DNA from: Oceanospirillaceae bacterium UBA1126
GTDB lineage: Bacteria; Pseudomonadota; Gammaproteobacteria; Pseudomonadales; Balneatricaceae
Assembly (NCBI GenBank): GCA_002312935.1
Contig: DCAT01000063.1
Coordinates: 6,719 to 23,078, forward strand
Length of the DNA stretch: 16,360 nt
Direction of reading: 5' to 3'
Made by a program: the position numbers and the translations under genes. This document shows, piece after piece, positions 6,752 through 15,064 of the stretch. How positions within the stretch are numbered: the first letter of the stretch is position 1; each line of letters opens with the position of its first letter. The notes below the pieces were generated by a model that made no database searches, was not told where the DNA came from, and worked only from the letters and a program-made list of their open reading frames with translations.

Positions 6752-7666
6752 TTAGGTGATTAGGTGTTTTGGACTTTCAAGATGTTTGCCCCGACGCTTA
6801 AATGTGTCAATGATTATTCTTTTTAGGGCAGCAGCTACTGGCATTTGTTGATGATGGCGAGAGCTAAGTAGGGCAATCTGACGTTTTATAGGTGGTTCTT
6901 CAATTAACCTAAATGCAAGTTCATCGTTGTCCTTCGGAAAAGCCATCCATGGCAGTGTAGTAATACCTGCACCTGCTTCCAACATAGCAATTAATGAAGT
7001 CATATGGGTCACCTGCATTGGGGCAGATAAAAACTTTTGTGCAGGGGTATTATCAACTAGTGGTGTGGTGCCATTGCGAATAAGTTTTTGTTGGCCTAGT
7101 TCCATCCAATTAATAGTATTGCTTATCTGCATCCACGGATGAGCTTTACGGGCGACAAGGCCTACGCGGTCAGCGCATAAGTGAGTATGGTGAAGGTCTA
7201 GTTCGGTTTGCCAAATACTACTAATGGCTAGGTCAATCCGTCCATCGAGTACCTTATCTCTTAAGTTATCACCATTATCATCTTGCACTTGCAGGTGAAC
7301 TAGTGGGTGTTGTGCTAGAAAAGCTCGAAGAATATGGGTGAGTACAGTTTTTGCAACAGACGGTAAAACACCCAACTTAATAATGCCAGACTGGCCTTGT
7401 GCCATACTTATACCATTATGTAGGGTGGTTTCATAATGTTTATAAAGGGCTTTTGCCTCAGGTAAAAAAGCCATACCAAAGGCGCTAAGTTCTCCATGAC
7501 GCTCAGGGTTGAATAGAGCTGCTCCAAGTGATTGCTCAAGCTGCTTTATGGCCAAACTCACAGCTGGCTGAGATCTACATAGAAGGCTTGCTGCCTGGCG
7601 AAAATTTTTGCACTGGGCTACAGTTAAAAAAGTGTTAATTTGAGCTATTTTTATATCTGGCAGCAT
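6752..7666 (-). CDS. LysR-type transcriptional regulator
   Basis: A 304-residue protein of standard LysR length. The N-terminal winged helix-turn-helix (about residues 8-66) includes FRQAASLLCRSQPAVSLAIKQ, and the C-terminal effector-binding domain starts about residue 93 (IKLGVLPSV). The effector is unknown. It is divergent from the aldehyde dehydrogenase gene across a 138-base gap, the usual arrangement for a LysR protein controlling its neighbour, so it probably regulates the operon at 7805-12808 and itself. The start ATG 7666 has AGGG about 8 bases upstream. The last codons fall in a short tandem of GGTGATTA units (6747-6762). Confidence 0.9.
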   Translation of the reverse strand: MLPDIKIAQINTFLTVAQCKNFRQAASLLCRSQPAVSLAIKQLEQSLGAALFNPERHGELSAFGMAFLPEAKALYKHYETTLHNGISMAQGQSGIIKLGVLPSVAKTVLTHILRAFLAQHPLVHLQVQDDNGDNLRDKVLDGRIDLAISSIWQTELDLHHTHLCADRVGLVARKAHPWMQISNTINWMELGQQKLIRNGTTPLVDNTPAQKFLSAPMQVTHMTSLIAMLEAGAGITTLPWMAFPKDNDELAFRLIEEPPIKRQIALLSSRHHQQMPVAAALKRIIIDTFKRRGKHLESPKHLIT

Positions 7667-7706
7667 GGCATTAACCCTATCGTTCGATTTTTAGTTAAAC
7701 TTATCA

Positions 7707-7737
7707 AATAATACATTTAATTAATTATTATTATCAA
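7707..7737 (-). promoter_or_regulatory. LysR promoter with overlapping AT-rich inverted repeat
   Basis: On the minus strand, TTGATA (7737-7732) and TATTAT (7713-7708), 18 bases apart, each match the sigma-70 consensus in 5 of 6 positions. The promoter contains an inverted repeat, AATAAT (7707-7712) and ATTATT (7727-7732), centred on TTAATTAA (7718-7725). A regulator bound there would block lysR transcription and sit about 75-95 bases upstream of the aldehyde dehydrogenase ATG, fitting LysR autorepression with divergent activation. On the plus strand the best -10-like sequence is TAATAT/TATAAA at 7764-7772 without a good -35, as is common for activator-dependent promoters. Confidence 0.45.
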
Positions 7738-7804
7738 GCCTGTCGGTTTAAAATGCGGTTAACTAATATAAAAGTATGCCAGTTAAGGCAAAACAGGAGC
7801 TAAA

Positions 7805-9238
7805 ATGAACCAAGTACAAAAGAATTACATCGCTGGTCAGTGGGTAGATGGAGAATCAACGGTTAAAAACATTAACCCTTCAGACCATAGTGAAGTTGTC
7901 GGTGAGTTTGCTCAAGCGTCAGCTGAACAAGTGGATCAAGCCATTGCAGCTGCCCGTGTGGCTCAGGTTGAGTGGCAGGCTACAGGATTAGAAACCAAGC
8001 AGCGTGTGTTGCAAGCTATTGGCGATGAAATGATTGGGCGTTGTGATGAGCTTGGCGAAGTGCTTTCACGTGAAGAAGGTAAGCCTCGTGCAGAAGGCCG
8101 CGGTGAAGTTTATCGTGCCGGTCAGTTCTTTCAGTATTATGCTGCTGAAGTATTGCGCCAGATGGGTGACACTGCAGACTCTGTGCGTCCGGGTGTGGAA
8201 ATCGATGTGCGTCGAGAGCCTATGGGTGTTGTGACTGTAATTAGTCCTTGGAACTTCCCAACTGCCACTGCTTCTTGGAAAATTGCCCCTGCTTTGGCCT
8301 TTGGCAACGCAGTGATCTGGAAACCAGCTAACCTAACCCCAGCCAGCGCTGTGTTGCTTGCTGAAATTATTGCCAAGCAAGACATTCCTGCAGGCCTATT
8401 TAATCTAGTGATGGGTTCTGGCTCTAGTGTGGGTGAAAAATTAATTACTTCAGATAATATTGATGCCATCACATTTACTGGTTCTTTGGCAGTAGGCAAA
8501 CGTGTTGCGGTGGCTGCTGCTAGTAATCTCACCAAGTTCCAGCTAGAAATGGGCAGCAAGAATGCCTTGGTAGTGCTGGACGATGCAGATTTAGATAACG
8601 CAGCAGATTGTGCCGTTAATGGTGCTTTTGGAGGTTCTGGTCAAAAGTGTACGGCATCTTCTCGTTTGATTGTGACTGCTGGGGTACATGATGAATTTGT
8701 GGCTAAAGTTAAAGAGCGTATGGCCAAACTTAAGGTTGGTGGCGCACTGGAAGACGGTGTGACTATTGGCCCAGCAGCAGACGCTAAGCAATTTGCACAA
8801 AATAAAGAGTACTTTAAACTAGCCCAAGACGAAGGGGGTCAATTGGTTTGTGGTGGTGAGTTTGATGACAGCAAAGGTTATTTTATGACGCCAGCATTAT
8901 TTATTAATACCACGAACCAAATGCGTATTAACCGAGACGAAGCATTTGCTCCTTTAGCCTGTGTTATTAAAGTGGCAGACTATGACGAAGCCTTGGCAAC
9001 ATTGAATGACACGCAGTACGGCTTAACAGGGGGTATTTGTACTACTTCTCTTAAATACGCCACCCACTTTAAGCGTAATGCTAAAACTGGTTGTGTCATG
9101 GTTAACTTACCGACTGCTGGGACAGATTATCACGTGCCTTTTGGTGGTCGCAAGAATTCAAGCTTTGGTTCTCGTGAGCAGGGTAAATATGCCGAAGAGT
9201 TTTACACCGAAGTGAAGACTACTTACATGAAAGCTTGA
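7805..9238 (+). CDS. NAD(P)-dependent aldehyde dehydrogenase
   Basis: A 477-residue member of the ALDH superfamily, oxidising an aldehyde to an acid with NAD(P)+. Key residues are all present: Asn150 (SPWNFP), Lys173 (WKPAN), the FTGS turn at 224-227, Glu248 (LEMGSKN) and the nucleophile Cys282 (GSGQKCTASSR). The C-terminal PFGGRKNSSFGSREQG fits the branch that holds alpha-ketoglutaric semialdehyde and succinate semialdehyde dehydrogenases (YcbD-like), though substrate assignment within ALDHs from sequence is unreliable. Start ATG 7805, with AGGAG 5 bases upstream. It is the first gene of a same-strand series (M19-like protein, 566-aa protein, DUF3726 protein) and is divergent from a LysR regulator, so it probably supplies the oxidation step of an inducible catabolic route. 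Confidence 0.92.
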   Translation: MNQVQKNYIAGQWVDGESTVKNINPSDHSEVVGEFAQASAEQVDQAIAAARVAQVEWQATGLETKQRVLQAIGDEMIGRCDELGEVLSREEGKPRAEGRGEVYRAGQFFQYYAAEVLRQMGDTADSVRPGVEIDVRREPMGVVTVISPWNFPTATASWKIAPALAFGNAVIWKPANLTPASAVLLAEIIAKQDIPAGLFNLVMGSGSSVGEKLITSDNIDAITFTGSLAVGKRVAVAAASNLTKFQLEMGSKNALVVLDDADLDNAADCAVNGAFGGSGQKCTASSRLIVTAGVHDEFVAKVKERMAKLKVGGALEDGVTIGPAADAKQFAQNKEYFKLAQDEGGQLVCGGEFDDSKGYFMTPALFINTTNQMRINRDEAFAPLACVIKVADYDEALATLNDTQYGLTGGICTTSLKYATHFKRNAKTGCVMVNLPTAGTDYHVPFGGRKNSSFGSREQGKYAEEFYTEVKTTYMKA

Positions 9239-9334
9239 TTACTTTTATGTGGGTCGTAACGGCTTAAACCTGAAGTTTTTATGATTTTCATGCCAAGTTG
9301 ATGCGCAGCTGATGTGTAACAGGAAAGGGAAAGA

Positions 9335-10318
9335 ATGAGCAAAATGATGATGATTGATGGCTTACAATATAGCCATTGGAGCCGTGAAGTATTTGAGCAG
9401 ATGCGAGAGGGCGGCTTAAGCGCTGTCCATGTGACTATTGCTTATCATGAACTTAGTCGTGAGACGCTGCAGAATATTGGCCAATGGAACCGCATGTTTG
9501 AAATACATAACGACTTGATTATGCCTGTTCACACTGCAGCAGATATTCAATCTGCACATGCTCAAAACAAGGTCGGCATCATTTTCGGGTTCCAAAACTG
9601 TTCTCCCATTGAGGATGATATTGATCTGGTGGCTATTTTTCACCAGCTTGGTGTGCGTATTATGCAGTTAACCTATAACAACCAAAGCCTTTTAGGAGCG
9701 GGTTGCTATGAGGCTACTGACTCTGGAATTTCCCGATTTGGTAAGGTTGTTATTGCAGAAATGAATCGTGTGGGCATGGTTATTGATATGTCCCACAGTG
9801 CTGAGGAAAGTACCCTGCAAGCGATTGAAATTTCACAGCGTCCGATTGTTATCAGCCATGCTAATCCAACATTTTTTGAGCCTGCCAAGCGTAATAAATC
9901 TAGCAAAGTGTTGTCTGCCTTGGCCGAAAGTGAGGGTCTGCTTGGGTTTAGTATGTACCCATTTCATCTTAAAAATGGGCCAAAGTGCCGTTTAGATGAA
10001 TTTTGTACCATGGTTGCAGAGACTGTGGATCTGATGGGAATTGATCGGGTGGGCATGGGTAGTGACTTGTGCCTTAATCAGCCCATTTCAATTTTAGAAT
10101 GGATGCGCAATGGCCGCTGGACTAAACAAATGGACTATGGTGAAGGTTCCGCAAGCAATGCGGCTTGGCCTGAACCTCTGTCCTGGTTTGAAACCAGTGC
10201 AGATTTCCCGAATATTGTGTTAGGGCTGCGTGAAAAAGGCTTTAATGAGGTAGAAGTAGAAAAAATAATGGGTGGTAACTGGTTAGAATTTTGTGCGGCG
10301 GGTTTCGGACCGAGTTAG
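9335..10318 (+). CDS. M19 membrane-dipeptidase-like protein with degenerate metal site
   Basis: A 327-residue protein of the renal/membrane dipeptidase family (TIM-barrel amidohydrolase fold). The second half of the site is kept: His154 (VIDMSHSAEES), His175 (VISHANP) and Asp244 (GMGSDLC). The first half is not. The usual HxD after the first strand is replaced by IDGLQYSHW (residues 7-15), and the bridging Glu position reads GFQNC (85-89). A canonical two-zinc dipeptidase site is therefore unlikely; it may hold one metal or act on another substrate. I recall similar non-canonical M19 proteins beside glycine-betaine catabolism genes in Pseudomonas, but cannot verify that here. No signal peptide, so cytoplasmic. 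The start has a strong AGGAAAGGG ribosome site. The gap from the aldehyde dehydrogenase gene is 96 bases. Confidence 0.82.
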   Translation: MSKMMMIDGLQYSHWSREVFEQMREGGLSAVHVTIAYHELSRETLQNIGQWNRMFEIHNDLIMPVHTAADIQSAHAQNKVGIIFGFQNCSPIEDDIDLVAIFHQLGVRIMQLTYNNQSLLGAGCYEATDSGISRFGKVVIAEMNRVGMVIDMSHSAEESTLQAIEISQRPIVISHANPTFFEPAKRNKSSKVLSALAESEGLLGFSMYPFHLKNGPKCRLDEFCTMVAETVDLMGIDRVGMGSDLCLNQPISILEWMRNGRWTKQMDYGEGSASNAAWPEPLSWFETSADFPNIVLGLREKGFNEVEVEKIMGGNWLEFCAAGFGPS

Positions 10319-10401
10319 CGGCCCAACATCTGCCTTTGTTTTGGGGTTCACATTTGAACTCTCCCAAGCACCCACAGCATAGGTTTTTTTGAGGTATTAG
10401 C

Positions 10402-12102
10402 ATGAGTCAAATTATATTGCGTCCAGCTTCACAAGCCATGGACTTAGAGCGTTTAGGTGCAGGTTTTTCTAGTAACTTAAGTTTCATGCGGACATTAGTT
10501 CGACACATGGTAAAGGACCAGTGGGCTATTAGTTATAGCCAATTTGAGTTAGATCAAAATGGTTATGGACACGCTGTGTTTGATATTAAAATGCCTCATA
10601 GCAAGCTAAGCTTGGTGGTTTTTTCTCAATACTTGGCACCGGAAGATCGTAATGATCGGGTGATTGCTGAAAAGTGGGACTTAACCATGACTCTAGTAGA
10701 GGGTGAGGTAGACGACCAGTGGCTCGAGCGCTTAGCGGTTAATGTACCATTACAAGAAGCTGGCCGTGTAGATTCCCGCAGTTTGTGCTTATCGCGGGGA
10801 AACCGTAGTGCTCGAATATTTGATTCTTTGCTGGCCCAGCTGCGTAGTGGTCTGCAACCAGACCCGAAAAAGCTAGCTGAAGTTGGCTACTTGTACCGTA
10901 CTACGGCAGTGTATGGTTCTGGTAAGTTTGGAGCGTGTGACTGGGGTAAAATTGCTCGTCAGCACCCTGATTTAGCACGTCCTTTTTCTGCTGAAATGTT
11001 GGTGTGCTATTTATTACGTCAATTTAGCTTGGATCAATTGCACCACATGGTGCACCAGCCTAATTACCCTGACGCTGTGGACTTAGATGTTAATTTACAA
11101 CGTTATTTAGGGATTGGTAATTCTACTGGGCTGGGTATGGCGCCTTATTTAATTAATCACCCTTTATTGATGAGTCAATGGATTGGCCAAAGAGAACAGG
11201 CCTATGCAGAAGTTTTGGCTGAGCCGGTGGCCAAGGAAAAGGTGGCTAAGCTTCAACAAGTGCTATTGCAAGCAATGCAGCATGTGCGAGAAGTGAGCAC
11301 GCTTGATGAATGGCAAAGTAATAATAATGAACAACTTTTAGTCGACACCCAAAAGTTAACTGACTGGTTAGCCAGTGATCAAGGAGAAGTTCATGACTGG
11401 CGTGAACTGCATGAATGGGCCCAGCAGCATTACAGCCTAGAAACTCAAGAATTATTAGTGAGTTTGTTGTTTGAGCTATATCCAGCCATTGTTAATCCAA
11501 AGGAAGATCAGTTGGCTATCAATGAAAGCCTTACCTACGATCCAACTCAGTCGGCACAGAACCTAGCTGACAGCATTCAGGAAAGTTATGACTGGGTATT
11601 TGACTATGACTTTAGTGAGACGGATGAGAAACAAACTTTTTGGTATTATTCGCAAGAAAAAATTGAACCTAGGCTTGGTAAAACTGGCGTTGATGATGGC
11701 GCTGAGGTACAAATGTTTTTGGGTATCGCTAAGGCTGTCCAGGCGTGCCATGACGACTTGTTAATGGTCATGGACCATACTAGGGATGCCAGTGTGGCGG
11801 AATTTTTATTGCAGAAGCCAAAGCACCTTGGGATTGTAAATCGTATCGCTACTATGTCCCAGACTCAATATGGAGAAATTCGAGCTAACCTGCTGCACAA
11901 AGACGTATTGCCTATGCACCTGTTACGATGCAAGTTGGCATTTTTTGGAGTAGGTAAGTTTGATCCAAAATCTGCATTGTGGGTGCGCAACACTATGTTT
12001 CAAGGTGCTCCTGTAGTGAGTGATTTAACTCATGAGTTTAATGACGATTGGTATTTTCCTGTGGCGCCTACATTGAGTCGTGAGACGCTTGGGAATGTCT
12101 GA
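10402..12102 (+). CDS. Conserved 566-residue protein of unknown function
   Basis: I recognise this only as a conserved hypothetical type and assign no function. It is soluble, with no signal peptide or membrane segment and few cysteines. The best-looking conserved stretches are LGAGFSSNLSFMRTL (18-32), PEDRNDRVIAEKWD (80-93), VPLQEAGRV (115-123), RTTAVYGSGKFG (166-177) and GIGNSTGLGMAPYLINHP (237-254). The last two are Gly-rich and could bind a nucleotide or phosphate, but neither is a standard Walker or Rossmann motif. The C-terminal half is acidic and Trp/Tyr-rich. ATG 10402 has GAGG about 8 bases upstream. The stop overlaps the next gene's start by 8 bases, and the gene follows the M19-like gene by 83 bases, so it belongs to the aldehyde dehydrogenase operon and presumably to the same pathway. 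Confidence 0.8.
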   Translation: MSQIILRPASQAMDLERLGAGFSSNLSFMRTLVRHMVKDQWAISYSQFELDQNGYGHAVFDIKMPHSKLSLVVFSQYLAPEDRNDRVIAEKWDLTMTLVEGEVDDQWLERLAVNVPLQEAGRVDSRSLCLSRGNRSARIFDSLLAQLRSGLQPDPKKLAEVGYLYRTTAVYGSGKFGACDWGKIARQHPDLARPFSAEMLVCYLLRQFSLDQLHHMVHQPNYPDAVDLDVNLQRYLGIGNSTGLGMAPYLINHPLLMSQWIGQREQAYAEVLAEPVAKEKVAKLQQVLLQAMQHVREVSTLDEWQSNNNEQLLVDTQKLTDWLASDQGEVHDWRELHEWAQQHYSLETQELLVSLLFELYPAIVNPKEDQLAINESLTYDPTQSAQNLADSIQESYDWVFDYDFSETDEKQTFWYYSQEKIEPRLGKTGVDDGAEVQMFLGIAKAVQACHDDLLMVMDHTRDASVAEFLLQKPKHLGIVNRIATMSQTQYGEIRANLLHKDVLPMHLLRCKLAFFGVGKFDPKSALWVRNTMFQGAPVVSDLTHEFNDDWYFPVAPTLSRETLGNV

Positions 12103-12808
12103 GTTGATACAGGTATCAGCGAACGAAATTAAGTTTTTGGTAAAGCGCAGCGTTGAAGGTTTAGGCTTTCCCCCAGGTGATCAGTTGTCTGCAGGTATTA
12201 AAGCAGCTGCTGCTTTCCAGCTAGGTCTGGCTAATAGCAGGTTGCTCGATAAGGCGTTAGATGCTCTTAACAGCCTCATTAGCGCCCCTGTGCTGTTATC
12301 TTCAAGTAACCAAGAACTACAGTTTGACGCGCAAGGTCAATCTGCTTTGGTGCAGGTTGAATTAGCATTAGGCTTGACCTTGGCTAAGGCTGTGCCTCAG
12401 TTACGTATTAAACGGGTTGCAGCAGCAGTCTTTGCTGTGCCGTGTTTAATGAATTGGCTTGCTCAACCTTTGAGCAGACCTGCAGCACAACAATGTTATG
12501 CCCTTTACTTTGCCCACCATACTGGGGCGCAACGTTGTGTGCTGATCTCAGCAGATGGCCAGTTGTTAGGTTTGTACCAGCCTTCGCAGCGTCTTGTGGC
12601 AGCTGATGAACTATTATTGTGCATGGGTCAGGCCGACATAGATGGCCTACTTATTACTGACGGTGCGGATTTATTGGGTTGGCGTGAACGATGCCTGGAT
12701 CAAGGCATACACCTAGATGCAGCTTTAGTTAGCCGTTTAAAGCGAATGATGCAGGCCTCTTTTGTGCCAGAAACTGAGGCATCTCGAGCAGGTGCTGGGC
12801 CTGGCTAG
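12095..12808 (+). CDS. DUF3726-like protein, unknown function
   Basis: A 237-residue soluble protein. The opening, with SANEIKFLVKRSVEGLGFPP and then an Ala-rich helix, resembles DUF3726 proteins, a family without known activity; the assignment is by recollection. The rest is Ala/Leu-rich with predicted mixed helix and strand, and no catalytic motif is visible. I chose ATG 12095 over the GTG at 12080: it forms ATGTCTGA, an 8-base overlap with the stop of the 566-residue protein, which indicates translational coupling and near-equal production of the two, and hence a possible complex. It is the last gene of the operon and converges on the DUF3549 gene with a 15-base gap containing no recognisable terminator. 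Confidence 0.7.
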   Translation: MSELIQVSANEIKFLVKRSVEGLGFPPGDQLSAGIKAAAAFQLGLANSRLLDKALDALNSLISAPVLLSSSNQELQFDAQGQSALVQVELALGLTLAKAVPQLRIKRVAAAVFAVPCLMNWLAQPLSRPAAQQCYALYFAHHTGAQRCVLISADGQLLGLYQPSQRLVAADELLLCMGQADIDGLLITDGADLLGWRERCLDQGIHLDAALVSRLKRMMQASFVPETEASRAGAGPG

Positions 12809-12823
12809 GTTGCTGCCTTAGGC

Positions 12824-13852
12824 CTATTTTTGTCCCATAAGAACGCCGATTGCCTGACTAACACTTGGGCTGCGATCTTCAGCTCTAAACGCCTCTAGTA
12901 CCTTTATGCGTAACTTAGGCTGGTACATAAGTTCTTGCACTAAGCCATTGAATACGCCCTGATCTGCAGCACATTGGTGAATAAATAAACCCATCAGATC
13001 TGGCTTTAATAAATCTTCACTGCACTTGCTGGTAATCGTAGCTAATAGTTCAACTCCAACCATATTATCCTTGTCCAGGATCTGCTTTAACCAATGCTGG
13101 CGTGATGCTGCATCTGTAGATTGGCTAATAGCGCGCAAACAGGCCACTTTTTCACCATCATTGATGCTGGCCTCGCCGCGCAAGATAAAGGCCTTAGATA
13201 CTAGGTGGTCTAGCTTTTGATTTTCAAGCTGTGCAGCGATTGTTTCAAGCACCGCAGCAGGCAATTGGCTGATTTTTTGTTGCCACTGCTGTTGCTGATC
13301 TAAACGCATGGCAAAATCAGCAAACCCCTGTAACCCTAATTCTTGCCAGTTTTGTTGTGAGTCTTCGCTACTCATGTAGCTTCGCACTGCTGGGTAAAAT
13401 CTGGAAGCAGGTTGTTCTAGTGTAATGCTTGCTTGAGCATGAAAAGCAGCCATACGGGCCTGATCTGGCGTAAAGGCAAGGTTGCTGTGCTTGAGTTGTT
13501 CAGCCCACTCAGCGGAGGCTTGTTCATCTAACATGTTGGTGCCAATAGTCTCTAATAACTGATTAAGAAATTCATCGCGGGCGGCTTGAATGAGCAGGCC
13601 ACGTTCATCCAGTGGCAGTTTAAGAAACCAAATTGTGGGGCTAGAGGCTCCGAGTTTTGGGCTTGTTGGTGACCAAGATAAAATACCGACCCAGGCATGG
13701 CGCAACCACGGTAGTGGATAAGCTTTTTGCCCTTCTTCAAATTTTTTAAAGTCTGTAGACGAAAGTTTACTGAGCCGACAGCCCATGTCGTATATGCGGT
13801 ACTGACCTTGCAGTTGTTGCAGAAGATCACTCAAAGTTTCCATGGGTTGCAT
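12824..13852 (-). CDS. DUF3549 family protein
   Basis: A 342-residue soluble protein matching the DUF3549 type seen in Pseudomonas-like gammaproteobacteria: an N-terminal ETLSDLLQQLQGQYRIYDMG, then YPLPWLRHAWVGI, then a long helical, Gln-rich C-terminal half that may fold as helical repeats. Function unknown. An ATG at 13843 is nearly as good a start as 13852, and family members usually begin close to the later one. It is divergent from the GIY-YIG gene. Confidence 0.8.
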   Translation of the reverse strand: MQPMETLSDLLQQLQGQYRIYDMGCRLSKLSSTDFKKFEEGQKAYPLPWLRHAWVGILSWSPTSPKLGASSPTIWFLKLPLDERGLLIQAARDEFLNQLLETIGTNMLDEQASAEWAEQLKHSNLAFTPDQARMAAFHAQASITLEQPASRFYPAVRSYMSSEDSQQNWQELGLQGFADFAMRLDQQQQWQQKISQLPAAVLETIAAQLENQKLDHLVSKAFILRGEASINDGEKVACLRAISQSTDAASRQHWLKQILDKDNMVGVELLATITSKCSEDLLKPDLMGLFIHQCAADQGVFNGLVQELMYQPKLRIKVLEAFRAEDRSPSVSQAIGVLMGQK

Positions 13853-13888
13853 TTGGTCTGCTCGCTGGCGTAGGTTAATATGGCGCGT

Positions 13889-13897
13889 ATTATATCA
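13889..13897 (-). promoter_or_regulatory. Extended -10 promoter for the DUF3549 gene
   Basis: On the minus strand the sequence reads TGATATAAT: a perfect TATAAT preceded by the TGn extension, which can compensate for the absence of a good -35 here. Transcription would begin near 13882, giving a leader of 30-40 bases. It lies in the 70-base gap to the divergent GIY-YIG gene. Confidence 0.5.
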
Positions 13898-13922
13898 AGT
13901 TTTACTCAGTGGGGTGAGCATC

Positions 13923-14204
13923 GTGGAACCAAAGTGCTGGTGGGTATATATGGTGCAGACCCATGGTGGGCGCTTGTATACTGGGATTACTACAGATCCT
14001 CAAAGGCGTTTTAAAGAACATTGTGCTGGGGGCAAGTTAGGCGCGCGGTTTTTTCGCACAGACCCAGCTTACGCTATAGCGTTTGTGGAACCCCAGTCGG
14101 ATCGATCTGCTGCAAGTAAACGTGAAGCTGCTGTGAAGAAATTAACACGGCAGAAAAAATTATTACTAGTTACAGCCTACACTGCTAATAATGCCAGTAG
14201 TTAA
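13923..14204 (+). CDS. GIY-YIG nuclease-superfamily protein (YhbQ/UPF0213-like)
   Basis: A 93-residue single-domain GIY-YIG protein, the size of E. coli YhbQ. The two half-motifs are WVYMV (residues 7-11) and LYTGI (18-22), followed by the conserved Arg in DPQRRFKEH (25-33) and a Glu in KREAAVKKL near the C-terminus. The domain cleaves DNA in other proteins; small stand-alone members are thought to act in DNA repair or turnover. I chose GTG 13923, preceded by GGGTGAG about 5 bases away, instead of the in-frame ATG at 13842, which lies inside the divergent DUF3549 gene and adds residues unlike the family. It converges on the SDR gene with a 50-base gap. Confidence 0.85.
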   Translation: MEPKCWWVYMVQTHGGRLYTGITTDPQRRFKEHCAGGKLGARFFRTDPAYAIAFVEPQSDRSAASKREAAVKKLTRQKKLLLVTAYTANNASS

Positions 14205-14254
14205 AGGTATATTGTTCAGCTTTCACTAATAGATGAGGTTATGTTTCTTTTTTG

Positions 14255-15007
14255 TTATTTTGACATTTCTTGGGCGTTAAACCGCTGACCAGTAACGCCT
14301 GTGCTGTCTGGGCCAAGCAAGTACTGGTAGGTTGGCATGATATCTTCTGGTGCTAAGTTAAGCCCAGGATCTTCGCCCGGGTAGGCTTGAGCTCGCATGT
14401 TGGTCCGTGTTGCCCCAGGATTGATAATGTTGACGCGAATTTTGCTAGTGTTCTCGGTTTCCTCTGACAGTACCTGAGCCATGCCTTCCGTTGCGAATTT
14501 AGAGACACTGTAGGCCCCCCAGTATGCTTTACCTTGGGCGCCAACACTGGAGCTAGTGAAGATTATTGAGGCATCATTTGATGTTTCAAGTAAAGGTAAC
14601 AGTGCCTGTGTCATCATGAATGGTGCAGTGACATTCACCTGCATTACAAGTTGCCAAGTGCGAGATTCGTAGTTTGAAATGGGTGTTCGTTGGCCAAGAA
14701 TGGATGCGTTATGGACTAAGCCATCCAAACTGCCAAATTCTCCTTCGAGTACTTGCGCCAGTTCGATATAATTCTCATCTGTAGCGGTGCTTAAATCTAA
14801 CGGGTAGATTGCCGGCTGGCCATGGCCAGCGCGTTCAATGTCATCGTAGACAGCCTCAAGCTTCTCTATCGTTCTGCCCAGTAATATCACAGTCGCACCC
14901 AGTCGGGCGCAATCAAGGGCTGCTGCGCGGCCGATGCCGTCGCCAGCTCCAGTGATCAAAATCACCCTGTTTTTAAGTAGTTGTTCTGGTGCTGTGTAAT
15001 CCAACAT
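14255..15007 (-). CDS. yciK: YciK-type short-chain dehydrogenase/reductase
   Basis: A 250-residue classical SDR. The cofactor motif TGAGDGIG (residues 19-26), NAS (100-102), Ser153/Ser154 and the catalytic YSVSK (Tyr166, Lys170) are intact. The sequence follows E. coli YciK throughout (VILLGR, FTSSSVGAQG, SKFATEGM, INPGATRTNMRA), so the call rests on the subfamily rather than the fold alone. The physiological substrate of YciK is not established. ATG 15007 is chosen over the frame start at 15034 because it matches the YciK N-terminus (MLDYTAPEQLLKNRVILITG). It lies 57 bases downstream of ubiG on the same strand and is probably co-transcribed with it. In Pseudomonas a phosphatase gene (mupP) normally sits between the two and is absent here. 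Confidence 0.9.
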   Translation of the reverse strand: MLDYTAPEQLLKNRVILITGAGDGIGRAAALDCARLGATVILLGRTIEKLEAVYDDIERAGHGQPAIYPLDLSTATDENYIELAQVLEGEFGSLDGLVHNASILGQRTPISNYESRTWQLVMQVNVTAPFMMTQALLPLLETSNDASIIFTSSSVGAQGKAYWGAYSVSKFATEGMAQVLSEETENTSKIRVNIINPGATRTNMRAQAYPGEDPGLNLAPEDIMPTYQYLLGPDSTGVTGQRFNAQEMSK

Positions 15008-15064
15008 GAAAAGTTTTGTCCTAAAATAAATCAAACCAAAGTGGGCTTAGGTTTGATGAGAGCC

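Noticed and set aside
6747..6766. Tandem GGTGATTA units as a repeat element or attachment site
   Set aside because: Only two full 8-base copies at the end of the LysR gene; too short to distinguish from chance, and no integrase is nearby.
8137..8559. A 140-codon open frame opposite the aldehyde dehydrogenase gene
   Set aside because: It is fully nested in a gene whose catalytic residues are all intact, and it has no family resemblance.
13552..13830. A 92-codon open frame on the same strand as DUF3549
   Set aside because: It is an out-of-frame shadow of the DUF3549 gene.
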